A stretch of 64,000 nt of DNA from Paramecium octaurelia (taxonomy: Eukaryota > Ciliophora > Oligohymenophorea > Peniculida > Parameciidae): assembly GCA_905182995.1 (NCBI GenBank), contig CAJJDP010000056.1:82919-146918 (forward strand), in the 5' to 3' direction. Made by a program: the position numbers and the translations under genes. Under the pieces are notes generated by a model. It was not told the DNA's origin, ran no database searches, and was given only the letters and a program-made list of their open reading frames with translations. Positions 25,951 to 38,361 of the stretch are shown in pieces (the stretch's first letter is position 1; the number at the start of each line of letters is the position of its first letter).

Positions 25951-28440
25951 TAATTATTAAATTAACATTATTTTATTTCTAATAGTGCCAATGAAATTTA
26001 AGAAAACAAACCTACTACCAGTAAATAGATCAATGATGTAAAAAAGCTTTAATTATAATCAAAGCACCATTCAAATATCAGTATGAAATACGTTTAAATT
26101 CTTCATAATAAATTTTATGAAATGAGTTTATTTAATCAAAATTATCATGCATGCTAATATTGATAGTAATTACAGGGTTTATGAATAAATAAATGAGATT
26201 GAAAATAGTTTGTTGTTTAGCATTCCATAAATTTTTAAATATTAATTAAATTTAATTATCAGTAATATTATTACAATTGAGTTCCTAATTTTATTATTTT
26301 TCAGAAGTCTATATTTTAAGATAAAACAAGAATAAGATAATCTAGGGAAAATGAAGTAACAATAAATCGATTTCTCTCCAGATCATTCTATAGTTTCAAA
26401 TATAATTTCTGTCTTTCTATGAAAATTACTTTTATTTTTATTTAACCTCTTCGTTTAACCATGTTGATTTAATGGTGAACCATCATATCAGAATTACGGT
26501 TTAATGAATATTCACAAAAAATTTTCTTGTCTAATATGAAAACGATTTAAATGAATAATTTTGTTCTATATAAATTTGATTTATAGAATCCAATATCATA
26601 TATTAAAACAATGCAATTTTTGCTCATAATCATCGTTCTTGCCTATGTTGAAGTTCTATATTGTTAATGGCAAAACAATTTAGCTTTATTAACATCAAAC
26701 GCATTATTTACCTAATAAACTGGTCCATATGCATCTTAACAATCAGGAACCTTCTTTCAATTATATACACAAACCACAGCCAATTTTATCACTTGTACAA
26801 ACCCATAAACAAGCTATATAACTCTAAATAATAATTATCCTAGTGTTTAAACAGATTAAAACTACTTTTTATAAAGTGGATATTTTGTAGCTTTTGATTT
26901 ATTTTTTCAGGGTACTTGGCAAAATCAAGGCGTAAAGTTTAAATTTGGTTCATTTGAATTCTAATATTATTATCAATAACCATCAGTCTATCCTTTGACT
27001 AACCAATTTTGTGATTATTAAGATGTCGATGTAAAAACAGTAAATTTTACAATAACATCAACTAATAATGAAAAAATTTAGTTTATTTCCTAAAATTTCA
27101 ATGATGGGTAAGTTTCAATCAGAAATTTGTATGTATCATCTTTTAATTGTTTTCCCTCTTGCTCCTCTTGTAGTGGCCCTGGATTCAACGAATGTACAGA
27201 TTGCTATTTCCAAACACCTACAAATGGAATTTGCCCCACTTGCCCATAAAATTAATATTACATGAAGAATATAGGATGCAAGCCAATTTGTGATATTGGA
27301 TCTTCTTTAATTAAGTAGGGATTCTGTCAAAATTATCCAAGTAATTATAAAAAATATCTTCTTAGCTCAAACTTTTATAACTACTTAATTTACATCTAAT
27401 CTTTCATCCCCAGAAATTTTGAAATGGTCTTTAATTCTTGATCCACTACATGTTGACAATACTTTGCTTCCAAATATTTATGTAAACTATCAATACATAT
27501 ATGGAATATTTAAGTACAATTCTGGAGTTTACAGATATATAAACGAATTATCTTCAAATTATCCAACTCACTTAATTGGATTCAAGATTACATTATTAAT
27601 TTTCAATGAAATTCCACTTGGATGCGGAATCCAAATTAATATTAACAATATGTATTATGGATCAATTTCTAGAGAAATATCAGGAATTCAGGCACATCAG
27701 TTAGGTGTTTATGAAATTTCAGACTTTGGCTCATATCCAACTTATTCCAGTGTCAAGAAATATGTTTTAGTTACATACTTTGATATTCCCAAGATCCCAT
27801 TATTATTTTCAGCCGTAGGAAATTTTAGGTAAATTTCTATTATTCTAATTTAGTGATAACTCTGCTGGATGGGGAATTATGTAAATATAGGTTACTACAG
27901 GTTATTGTCCTTAATATTGTAAAATATGTGAAGTACCATTCAAATGTAAGACCTGCAATAATGGATACTATTATTATAAGGATGGTACTTGCGTAAGTAG
28001 CTGCTCAAGGCCATATTAGAAATTAAACGGTACCTATTGTCAAGATTTTGATTATGAAACACCATGTAAATATTTTAAATATCAAGACTCTTAATTTTTA
28101 ATTTAAGAATATGTAAGTATAGCAAATAATCCTGATTAATATTCTTAATATACTTTAATTTCTAAAAGCGGAACAAATTTTTTAAAAGGATTAGATATTT
28201 ATTATTCATATTGGTAATCATATCGAGTCTTTGGAGGCCCATTTGTTTGGGCCTAGGCTAAATTTAAAAGGGTTCATAACATAGTTGATCCACATCATAG
28301 TCTCACTATTGCCTTTTATATCCTTTATGGTCCAACATTCCCTTCAAATGGATATTTCATATATACAATTGAAAACTAACCACCAGTTTATAAATCAACT
28401 TCTTATTATACTTAATACTATTCTGATGGTTCAAAATAAG
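25951..28440. repeat. direct repeat 1, right copy (2,490 bp)
   Basis: Second copy of 23460-25949; from 28441 the sequence runs on into the complete gene. Its first 660 bp (25951-26610) are the AT-rich upstream spacer with no gene seen. Confidence 0.9.
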
Positions 28441-31400
28441 ATAAGGTATATGAAAGAATATCTCATAATACAAATACATTAACTATATATTGGGAATGTT
28501 AAGGACCCGATAATGAACCAATTAATGCCTATTGTGGATTCTATAATTATTATATAGCTGTTCATAAATGCAAACCTTATTGCTTAAAATGTACAGATTA
28601 AAATACATGTACATAATGGAATAGTACATATAATTCGACTGTTGTTAAATTTTCAATAGCAGAATGCGGGTCAGGCTAATATTATGATAAAGAGTAAGTT
28701 AGATGCATATAATGTTTAATGCCTTGTTTAAGTTGTATATCTAAATTAGATTGTTTAAGTTGTTAATCTACTTATACTTTAAGTAAATTAGGATGTACTT
28801 GTAAATATAATTAATATGAAGAATCAAATCAATGCTATGATTGTCCAATTGAATGTAATTAATGTTTAAGTTTAACTTATTGTATAGAATGTTTAATTAG
28901 TAATAATAGATAATTATATAATGGATAATGTAATTGTATAGATGGATATTATCCAATCATATCAAATCCTTAATGTCTTTTATGTCATTAATTTTGTAAA
29001 ACTTGTACTGGACCAACTTTTAATGAGTGTTTAACTTGCAACAATATTATTAATATACAAAATATAGGAACAACATGTAAATGTCCAAATGGATCATATT
29101 ATTAAGATTCAATATAAAGTTGTTCTAATTGCCATTCATCCTGTTAGTCATGTTTTAGTTCTGCTATTAATGGTTGTTTAACATGTAATTCATCTTTAAA
29201 TAGAATGTTAAAAGGATTAAAATGTGAATGTATACCTGGTTATTATGAATTAAATAATATTTGCACAAGTATTTCAAATATTTACATTTATTATAGATTG
29301 TCCAAATACAGAAGATAGTTCATTAAGTTAATGTTATAAATTATGTAATAATAATTCATAGATATGGCATACAATTACATGTAGTTCTTGTGATTTAGGA
29401 TTTCAATTACAATAAGGAGAATGCTAACCTATTTGTGGAGATTCATTAATAAAAGGATATGAATAATGTGAAGATAATAACAATGTTTTTGATGATTTAT
29501 GTTATAATTGTTAATATCAATGTCCAGTTCATTGTGTAACTTGTGACTAAAATACTACTTTACCATGTCCAGATATTTGTGGTGATGGATATATAACTGG
29601 AATTGAAGAATGTGAAGATGGCAATAATATTTAATATGATGGATGTTATAATTGTAAATTTTAATGTTAACCTTCATGTACTAAATGTATAAAAGGGTAA
29701 TGTTAAGAATGTGCTACTGCAGGATGGTTTATTGATCCTACTGTCACACCTTGGTAATGTAAAGAAAGATGTGGAGATTAACTAATTGTTGGAACTGAAT
29801 AATGTGAAGATGGAAATACTATTGATACAGATGAATGCAAAGATTGTAAGTATCATTGTGGAATTGGTTGCTCATCTTGTAATTACACAACAAATACTTG
29901 TTTAAGTTGTGAATTCCCTGGCTTTAAACCATATTTTTTTTTTTGTGTAAATATTTGTGGAGATGGTTTAGTAGCCACAGACCCTTACGGATACTATTCA
30001 GAATAATGTGATGATGGCAATACAATTAATTATGATGGTTGTAGTAGTTCATGCAAATATTAATGTTAATTACCACCTATTTGCATTAGCTGTGTTAATA
30101 ATAGATGTGAAACATGTGCTGGACGTTATTTATTATCTGAAAATAAAATTTGTATACCTATTTGTGAAAATGCAAATATAGTTGGAGGATGCTAAAACTG
30201 TTTTCCTATAGATTCATCTCCTTGCCTAACATGTGATACTTTTGGGTATGGCTGCATCTAGTGCAAGCCAGGTTATAAAAAAATTGATAATTTCTGTTAA
30301 GCAATTTGTGGTGATAGGATAATTACAGATGATGAATAATGTGACGATGGTAATTTGATATTAGGTGATGGTTGTCATTTTTGTTAATTTAGTTGTTAGC
30401 ATTCATGTCTCAATTGTATTTAAGGACTCTGTTATCATTGTATACATGGTTATCAGTTAATATAATTTAAATGTTATCCTATTTGTGGAGATGCTTTATA
30501 GACAAGTGATGAACAATGTGATTAACCTAATTCAGAATGGTGTGTTAATTGTCAATTCAAGTGTGATATAAATTGTAAAATTTGCTAATTTGGAACATGT
30601 TAACTCTGCTAAGTTGGTTTTCATATGCCTCCTGATGGGTAAATTTGTTAAACAGATTATTAATAATAAGAAATTTAGATTGAATACTGTAAATTATAAA
30701 TAGGGAATGCTTGTAAATAGTGCTAAGATTTTGCATATTTGGATCAGGTATAAAAAACTTGCACAGTAAACATGTAATATAAAAAGTGTATAAAGAATTG
30801 TAAATTATGTTTAGATTAAATTTGTTTAGAATGTTATACTGGATATTATGGATTTTAATGTATCCCATAATTAGGAGATGGCATAGTGGTTGAAGAAGAA
30901 ATTTGTTATGATTAAAACAATTAAACGATAAATGATCGTGTAGAATGTTACTCCAAATGTGATATCAATTGCATAAGTTGTATAATTGGGGTGTGCGAAT
31001 TATGTTCAAAAGGGTTTTATTTATTTAATAATAAGTGCATACCAGATATTATAACTTCTATTTTATATGTGAATGCCGATTTAAATCTATGTGGAGATAA
31101 TAAATTAGGAATCAATGAAGAATGTGAAGATGGCAACACTTATCCATTTGATGGTTGTTATTAATGCAAATTTTAATGCGATGTTAACTGTATTAATTGT
31201 CAATTTGGAAAGTGTGAAGGTTGTAATAGTGGTTTTATTCTAAATTCTATTTACATGTGTGAACCAGAATGCGGAGATGGCATAGTGATTCCATTTACAA
31301 GTGAATAATGCGACGAAGAAGCTGAAGGATGCTTAAATTGTTAATTTTATTGTTAACCTTTTTGTCTCCAATGTAATGTACAATAGTGTTTCTAATGCTT

Positions 31401-33528
31401 TAATGGATTTTCAATAAATTAAAATGAATGCACACCTGTTTGTGGAGATGGAATATTATTAAGTGACTTTGAAGAATGTGATGATTAAAATGATGAACAA
31501 TTTGATGGATGTTTTGAATGTAGATTTTAATGTCAGCAAAATTGTGAAATATGTGAAGAAGGTAAATGCGTAATGGAATTTTGTTCCGATGGTACATATT
31601 GGCTAAAAGACTAATGCTAAGCTATTTGCGGAGATAAAATAATTGCAGGTGATGAATAATGTGATGATGGAAACTAAATTCAATATGATGGCTGCAATAA
31701 TTGTTAGTATTAGTGCAATTAACAATGCAACATCTGTGAAGAAGGAATATGTCTTGAATGTATTATAGATTATGTTTTGATTGATGCGCTTTGTGTTTTA
31801 AACTAAAAGAAATTTATTAATAATACTAATACTGGGTCTTTTAATAACAACTCAAATATTAATGGTAATGCCAATAGTAATACTAATAGTAATAATACTA
31901 TTAATAATAATAATAATGGTATTAAATAATAAGAGTCAATTTTAGAATCAAATGAGATATGTCGAGATTCAGAATGCGCATACTCAAAAAAACCAAACAT
32001 GAAACTTACTTATAATTATTAACAATTTTCTTACTAATATGTTGACGTTAGTTTCGACTAAGAAATAAAATTTAGTGCTTCGGTAATAAAACAACAAGAG
32101 CTATTCAATATAAGTATTCTTGATTTAGAACCTAAAGATTATAACATTACTATTAATACAATATAAGAAGTTTCTTTTGATCTCTAAAATGCTTCCTATT
32201 AACTTGCTGTTGAAATATTTCCACAACTTGTAAATAGGCCAATCCTTTTCATTTCATTAAATTAAGAAGTTGCTAACTCTAATAATTAGACACTTTAAGA
32301 AAATAATTAATCAATCACACTTTATATACCAAAAGTAATTTCTGAATCAGTCAAATCCACATCTATAAAAGCATAATAATCTAACAAAGCATTTATGATT
32401 GGAGCAATTTGTTTATGTGTCATTTCTTTAATTTCAGGTGAAAGTTCTGTAGTTGTTGAAACTTTAAATGTTCTATAATATCAATCTTTCCTAAGATTTA
32501 TAAATATTGAGTACCCTGAGAACCTATTTATCTATTTTTAGGCGTAGGACTTGTTATCAATAACTTCTTATTTAGAATTCTTCGAACTAGATGATTATTT
32601 AAACTTTATAACAAGAAAAGAATAATAATAATATGTTGATTTGAATGGAAAATTTAAAGAATATAATATAGAGGCTGATCTTTTTACCAATATATTTCCA
32701 CAGATGATTCAATTTCTTGGATTGATAACACTGCTTCGTTTTACCAAAAAAATTCATAATTTCTTAATCAAATTACTTAAATATAAAAAGGTTATTTACT
32801 ATTTCTAAACTACTAAATCTAAAATTTTAATTGCAATAATTAATTTTACACTTTATTTAGGTAAGAGTGTCAAATCATTAATTAGAATACGATATCTCTT
32901 TAATTGTAATTAAATTCGGTAACTAATTTACTTAAATTCATGGGATTTAATATTTAAAGTAATTTTACAACTTCATTATAATCGAATAGATAATATTCGA
33001 AGTATTTTAACCACTGTATTTGCAGCTTTAATATTTCTCTTTTACATTTAATTTTTACTCTAATCTTTGAAATAATGTAGTGATATCTATAACAAAAATA
33101 CTAAAGCAAAGTTAGAAATAAAGTTTATTACATTAGATATGTGCAGAACTATATTTTTCCACATTGTTCTAATATTATTCTAAGATCAATAATTTTTATA
33201 ATGCGTGCTACTATCTGTCAGCAGTGTATGTTAATGTTGCTTATTATATAAATATAAGCAGTGCTCCAAATGGGATAAAGTTACATCCATATTAATTGAA
33301 GCTATTTTAACAGTTTTTAGTTTAAGTTTATTTTTTTATATTGAAATTGAATAAGTTTATATTTCTTACGAAAATAAAGTTACTTTAGGTTTTATCCACA
33401 TGAACTTATTGATTTTAAGTCTGGCAATAGTTCTTGCAAAACAATTAATACCTAAAATACTAAGCATATGCAAATTATTGTTCAAAAAGAAGAAACCTAA
33501 GGTTGCTACAGAAATACTATTTTTTTGA
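26611..33528 (+). CDS. giant Cys-rich furin/DUF4215-type membrane protein
   Basis: ATG 26611 to TGA 33526-33528, about 2,250 residues. Mapped introns: 27341-27365, 27829-27853, 29269-29296, 32861-32885; a few more in the last 700 bp are not resolved. Order: signal peptide (MQFLLIIIVLAYVEVLYC); an 800-residue ectodomain region with furin-like CxxC repeats; about ten units of CGDG...EQCDDGN...DGC..C (DUF4215) from about 29430 to 31690; an Asn/Ser/Thr-rich linker (31810-31930); a Cys-poor domain; and a C-terminal part (32400-33528) with several hydrophobic segments that look transmembrane, ending in a basic tail (KKKKPKV). This is a surface or secretory-pathway protein, probably adhesion or sensing, but no function is known. 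Close inverted paralog of 1-7112. Confidence 0.8.
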
Positions 33529-34201
33529 TTTAAAATTAACTATTTATTTTATATATATTATTTAAATATTTAGTATTATTAATTAGAAATATTTTTGGAA
33601 TCGTCCTTTATAATCAATATTAGCAACACTTAATTCTTTATGTTTATGTTTATGAATCTATGATTCTTTTTATTTCAATTCTTTAAAAAGGATAATTTAA
33701 GTTTATGAGTTTTTTTTGTATATTAATTTTATATAAATATATCAAAATTTTACATCTATATATATAATATTTATTTAACAACAAATGCTATCTTGATATG
33801 TAGGAATTTTTTCTTCAAATCAAATTTTTGTTTAGTTGGAATATCAACTAAATTCCTAATGATATTGATTGTTGATCTGATCTTTCTTACCCTTTTTAAA
33901 TGAATTCAGTGAATCTTTGAAAATCTAATCCTTAAATTTACGAAATGGAGCAGGTATATATAAATATATCGAATGACTTAAATAATTTGAATCTCATTCA
34001 AATCTCAATTTTTAATCTGTTAATTTATCCACTTATTTGGTAAAATTTATTTAGAAGTTTATTCATCCCTATATACTGTATTGCATAGGTTTATAGGATT
34101 ACAATCTAATTATATTTATGATTCAAGAGTGTATAGACTCTCTCAATATCCATAGCTAAACCAAAATAATAAAAAAACTTAAATTCATAACATTAAAATA
34201 A
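33529..34201. other. AT-rich spacer (partly in repeat 2)
   Basis: About 670 bp between the giant gene and the next plus-strand gene; nothing recognised. The part from 33733 is repeated at 36117-36585. Confidence 0.5.
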
Positions 34202-34669
34202 ATGGGATGCGTAAAATCAAATGGAAATAAAAAAGTAAAGAATTATACAATAAATAGTTAGAGGACATGAAGTAAGGCTTTGTTATTCGAATTCTGCATC
34301 CTGACAACAGAACTGAGAAGCAGTTTAAATACTTTGATGAGAAATAGAAGAGTGATCTTATAATGAATGTGATGAATGGAATATGTTTTAGTGAGAAAGT
34401 TTCTGATAAGTGCGATGGTAATTTTATTTCAGTTTATGATCCTGCTGATGATCGGTTTCACTATTACATATAAAAATTAGATGGTACTGCTTCGAATACT
34501 CAAAGCGCTAGGAATTGAAATAGACAACCCTAATGAACCGCTGAAAGGAAGAATATGGGTGCCATATATAAATGAAAAAAGGTCGGATTGGGATATATTG
34601 GTAGAAAATAACACTAGATTATCAATAACTGATCATTTATTATGGAAATTGGAAGCTATGAAAAAGTGA
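34202..34669 (+). CDS. small MGC protein (assembly copy 1)
   Basis: ATG 34202; introns 34235-34257 (23 nt) and 34484-34511 (28 nt); TGA 34667-34669; 138 residues. It begins MGCVKSNGNKK: Gly2 and Cys3 form a typical N-myristoylation plus S-palmitoylation signal with basic residues behind, so the protein is probably membrane-anchored. The body has no domain I recognise (VYDPADDRFHYYIQ, GRIWVPYINEKRSDWD). An ATG at 34207 gives the downstream frame without the first intron, but loses the acylation signal. Confidence 0.55.
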
Positions 34670-34707
34670 ATGATAATTAATTTTTTATGTTATGATTAGA
34701 ATAATTG

Positions 34708-35071
34708 TCACATTTCAATCTCTTTGTTATAACTAATTGGATGTTTTCTTGCTTTTCTTTCTCTCTTTTTTCTACGAGCAGCATCAACTCTACTTTCTGG
34801 TTTTTTAATTACTTTTGTCTAAACTTAAAATATTATATACTTCTTTCTTTGTTTTCTTGTTCTTTTTGTCTTTTTTAATTTTCTTCTTTAATCCAAAGAC
34901 ATGTTCTTCAGAATCAATTTCAAGATCATCCAAATCATCAATCCATTTATTTTCTTCTTTCTCTATTTTTTTCTGTTATTTCAATTCCCTCTTTCTTTAT
35001 TCTTCTTATTCCTTTTATAACATAAACTCATGTTAAGCCTTCTTTTTTTATTTATTATTTTTTCTTGCCAT
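34708..35071 (-). CDS. Lys-rich small protein (assembly copy 1)
   Basis: Start ATG 35071, intron 34819-34840 (22 nt), stop at 34708; 113 residues, about a third Lys/Arg. A basic coiled N-terminal half, an acidic island (WIDDLDDLEIDSEEHVFG), then a basic tail (RRKKRERKARKHP). The composition suggests a nucleolar or RNA-binding factor, but no family is recognised. Convergent with the MGC gene, 38 bp apart. Confidence 0.6.
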
Positions 35072-35217
35072 TAAATATAATTTATGAGATTCTAATTATT
35101 ACTAAAAAGTTTGAAATAGATGGATCATAATTTCAAATAAAAACAATCAGAAATCATAAAAAATACTATGGGATTCTTTTATCCTTGAGAAGCTATAGAA
35201 ATTTGATATATTGAGTA

Positions 35218-35977
35218 ATGATGCAATTTTAATAATAAATTAGTAGAAAAAGGATGTTGAATTTGTAAAACAAAATATCATTTTTAGCTCAACTTAATTT
35301 ATAGAAAATATCAAAAAAGAATTAATTAATTTCTGAGCTTGAGCAACGTAGCAAAAATATAGAATAAAAATATATAAGTTCTGCTGGGGCTTAATTTGAA
35401 AATCCTTATCAATCAGATCTCATAAGTTAGACATACTATATAGTAATATATCAATTAACATATATCTTATTAGTAAGAATTCAATAACATTATTAGATTC
35501 CTTTAGATAAAATTTTGTTCTTGTTCCAAAAAAAGTTATAAAAAAATTTTTATTAAATAGTTATCTGTCCTAATTAACAAGAGGAAACAGTCATACTTAA
35601 GTAGACAAAATGATATCATAGAATGCAGAAAAAATGAAGTCAATCTAATATAATTCAAATTCTTTACATTTTTTAGGTTTATTCGTTTTTAGATTGCAGA
35701 ATTAATAAATCTTAATGAATTAAAGATGAAAATTCAAAATGCTATGTGTAATTAAAAAAAATAAATAAAATTATTAAACTATCAAATTTAACTGATAAAT
35801 TTCTTGAGGTTCAAAATAGCAGCAATAGGAAAATAATTACAAATGATTGAATTTTAGAAAACATTTAAGATGAAATATGATTATTTAGAAATGTTCAGTT
35901 GTTTGTAAAATATCTTTCGGTTAAAAATAGTTTTTATTTTGATTTCTATTTATTAATAGATATTAATAAAAATTTTA
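35218..35977 (+). CDS. coiled-coil ORF (assembly copy 1; 3' end unresolved)
   Basis: ATG ATG at 35218 opens a frame continuous after removal of a 31-nt intron (35443-35473). It reads as coiled coil (ISELEQRSKNIEQKY; AELINLNELKMKIQ). No TGA occurs before the ATG of the USP gene at 35978, with which it is in frame, so its end, or a fusion with USP, is undecided. Confidence 0.5.
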
Positions 35978-36115
35978 ATGTTTATTTGCTGCAATAATAA
36001 GCCAAAGAAAGAAAAGTAAGCTATGTCTCTAAACAATCTTAGTAAATCTGTGAAAAATGGATCTACCGCTGCTCCCTCTGATGCTGAATCAATTAAACAG
36101 AGCAAATGCGAGGAA
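35978..36115 (+). CDS. duplicate 5' fragment of the USP gene (assembly copy 1)
   Basis: First 46 codons of the USP gene (MFICCNNKPKKEK...), cut by the N at 36116; complete copy at 38362. Confidence 0.8.
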
Positions 36116-36116
36116 N
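36116..36116. other. assembly gap (single N)
   Basis: One ambiguous base at the junction of the two copies of repeat 2. Confidence 0.95.
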
Positions 36117-36585
36117 ATAAATATATCAAAATTTTACATCTATATATATAATATTTATTTAACAACAAATGCTATCTTGATATGTAGGAATTTTTTCTTC
36201 AAATCAAATTTTTGTTTAGTTGGAATATCAACTAAATTCCTAATGATATTGATTGTTGATCTGATCTTTCTTACCCTTTTTAAATGAATTCAGTGAATCT
36301 TTGAAAATCTAATCCTTAAATTTACGAAATGGAGCAGGTATATATAAATATATCGAATGACTTAAATAATTTGAATCTCATTCAAATCTCAATTTTTAAT
36401 CTGTTAATTTATCCACTTATTTGGTAAAATTTATTTAGAAGTTTATTCATCCCTATATACTGTATTGCATAGGTTTATAGGATTACAATCTAATTATATT
36501 TATGATTCAAGAGTGTATAGACTCTCTCAATATCCATAGCTAAACCAAAATAATAAAAAAACTTAAATTCATAACATTAAAATAA

Positions 36586-37053
36586 ATGGGATGCGTAAAA
36601 TCAAATGGAAATAAAAAAGTAAAGAATTATACAATAAATAGTTAGAGGACATGAAGTAAGGCTTTGTTATTCGAATTCTGCATCCTGACAACAGAACTGA
36701 GAAGCAGTTTAAATACTTTGATGAGAAATAGAAGAGTGATCTTATAATGAATGTGATGAATGGAATATGTTTTAGTGAGAAAGTTTCTGATAAGTGCGAT
36801 GGTAATTTTATTTCAGTTTATGATCCTGCTGATGATCGGTTTCACTATTACATATAAAAATTAGATGGTACTGCTTCGAATACTCAAAGCGCTAGGAATT
36901 GAAATAGACAACCCTAATGAACCGCTGAAAGGAAGAATATGGGTGCCATATATAAATGAAAAAAGGTCGGATTGGGATATATTGGTAGAAAATAACACTA
37001 GATTATCAATAACTGATCATTTATTATGGAAATTGGAAGCTATGAAAAAGTGA
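36586..37053 (+). CDS. small MGC protein (assembly copy 2)
   Basis: Identical to 34202-34669; introns 36619-36641 and 36868-36895. Most likely the same single locus. Confidence 0.55.
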
Positions 37054-37091
37054 ATGATAATTAATTTTTTATGTTATGATTAGAATAATTG

Positions 37092-37455
37092 TCACATTTC
37101 AATCTCTTTGTTATAACTAATTGGATGTTTTCTTGCTTTTCTTTCTCTCTTTTTTCTACGAGCAGCATCAACTCTACTTTCTGGTTTTTTAATTACTTTT
37201 GTCTAAACTTAAAATATTATATACTTCTTTCTTTGTTTTCTTGTTCTTTTTGTCTTTTTTAATTTTCTTCTTTAATCCAAAGACATGTTCTTCAGAATCA
37301 ATTTCAAGATCATCCAAATCATCAATCCATTTATTTTCTTCTTTCTCTATTTTTTTCTGTTATTTCAATTCCCTCTTTCTTTATTCTTCTTATTCCTTTT
37401 ATAACATAAACTCATGTTAAGCCTTCTTTTTTTATTTATTATTTTTTCTTGCCAT
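37092..37455 (-). CDS. Lys-rich small protein (assembly copy 2)
   Basis: Identical to 34708-35071; intron 37203-37224. Confidence 0.6.
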
Positions 37456-37601
37456 TAAATATAATTTATGAGATTCTAATTATTACTAAAAAGTTTGAAA
37501 TAGATGGATCATAATTTCAAATAAAAACAATCAGAAATCATAAAAAATACTATGGGATTCTTTTATCCTTGAGAAGCTATAGAAATTTGATATATTGAGT
37601 A

Positions 37602-38361
37602 ATGATGCAATTTTAATAATAAATTAGTAGAAAAAGGATGTTGAATTTGTAAAACAAAATATCATTTTTAGCTCAACTTAATTTATAGAAAATATCAAAA
37701 AAGAATTAATTAATTTCTGAGCTTGAGCAACGTAGCAAAAATATAGAATAAAAATATATAAGTTCTGCTGGGGCTTAATTTGAAAATCCTTATCAATCAG
37801 ATCTCATAAGTTAGACATACTATATAGTAATATATCAATTAACATATATCTTATTAGTAAGAATTCAATAACATTATTAGATTCCTTTAGATAAAATTTT
37901 GTTCTTGTTCCAAAAAAAGTTATAAAAAAATTTTTATTAAATAGTTATCTGTCCTAATTAACAAGAGGAAACAGTCATACTTAAGTAGACAAAATGATAT
38001 CATAGAATGCAGAAAAAATGAAGTCAATCTAATATAATTCAAATTCTTTACATTTTTTAGGTTTATTCGTTTTTAGATTGCAGAATTAATAAATCTTAAT
38101 GAATTAAAGATGAAAATTCAAAATGCTATGTGTAATTAAAAAAAATAAATAAAATTATTAAACTATCAAATTTAACTGATAAATTTCTTGAGGTTCAAAA
38201 TAGCAGCAATAGGAAAATAATTACAAATGATTGAATTTTAGAAAACATTTAAGATGAAATATGATTATTTAGAAATGTTCAGTTGTTTGTAAAATATCTT
38301 TCGGTTAAAAATAGTTTTTATTTTGATTTCTATTTATTAATAGATATTAATAAAAATTTTA
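37602..38361 (+). CDS. coiled-coil ORF (assembly copy 2; 3' end unresolved)
   Basis: Identical to 35218-35977; intron 37827-37857. After this intron the frame runs 168 codons without TGA straight into the USP start codon at 38362. The last 60-70 codons are very AT-rich and more like spacer, so a separate gene with an unseen intron before its stop is as likely as a fusion. Confidence 0.5.

Larger units (their letters stand above)
33733..36115. repeat. direct repeat 2, left copy (2,383 bp)
   Basis: Matches 36117-38499 at a constant offset of 2,384, with a single N at 36116 between them. Contains the MGC gene, the Lys-rich gene, the coiled-coil ORF and the first 46 codons of the USP gene. Ends in mid-exon. 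Confidence 0.9.
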
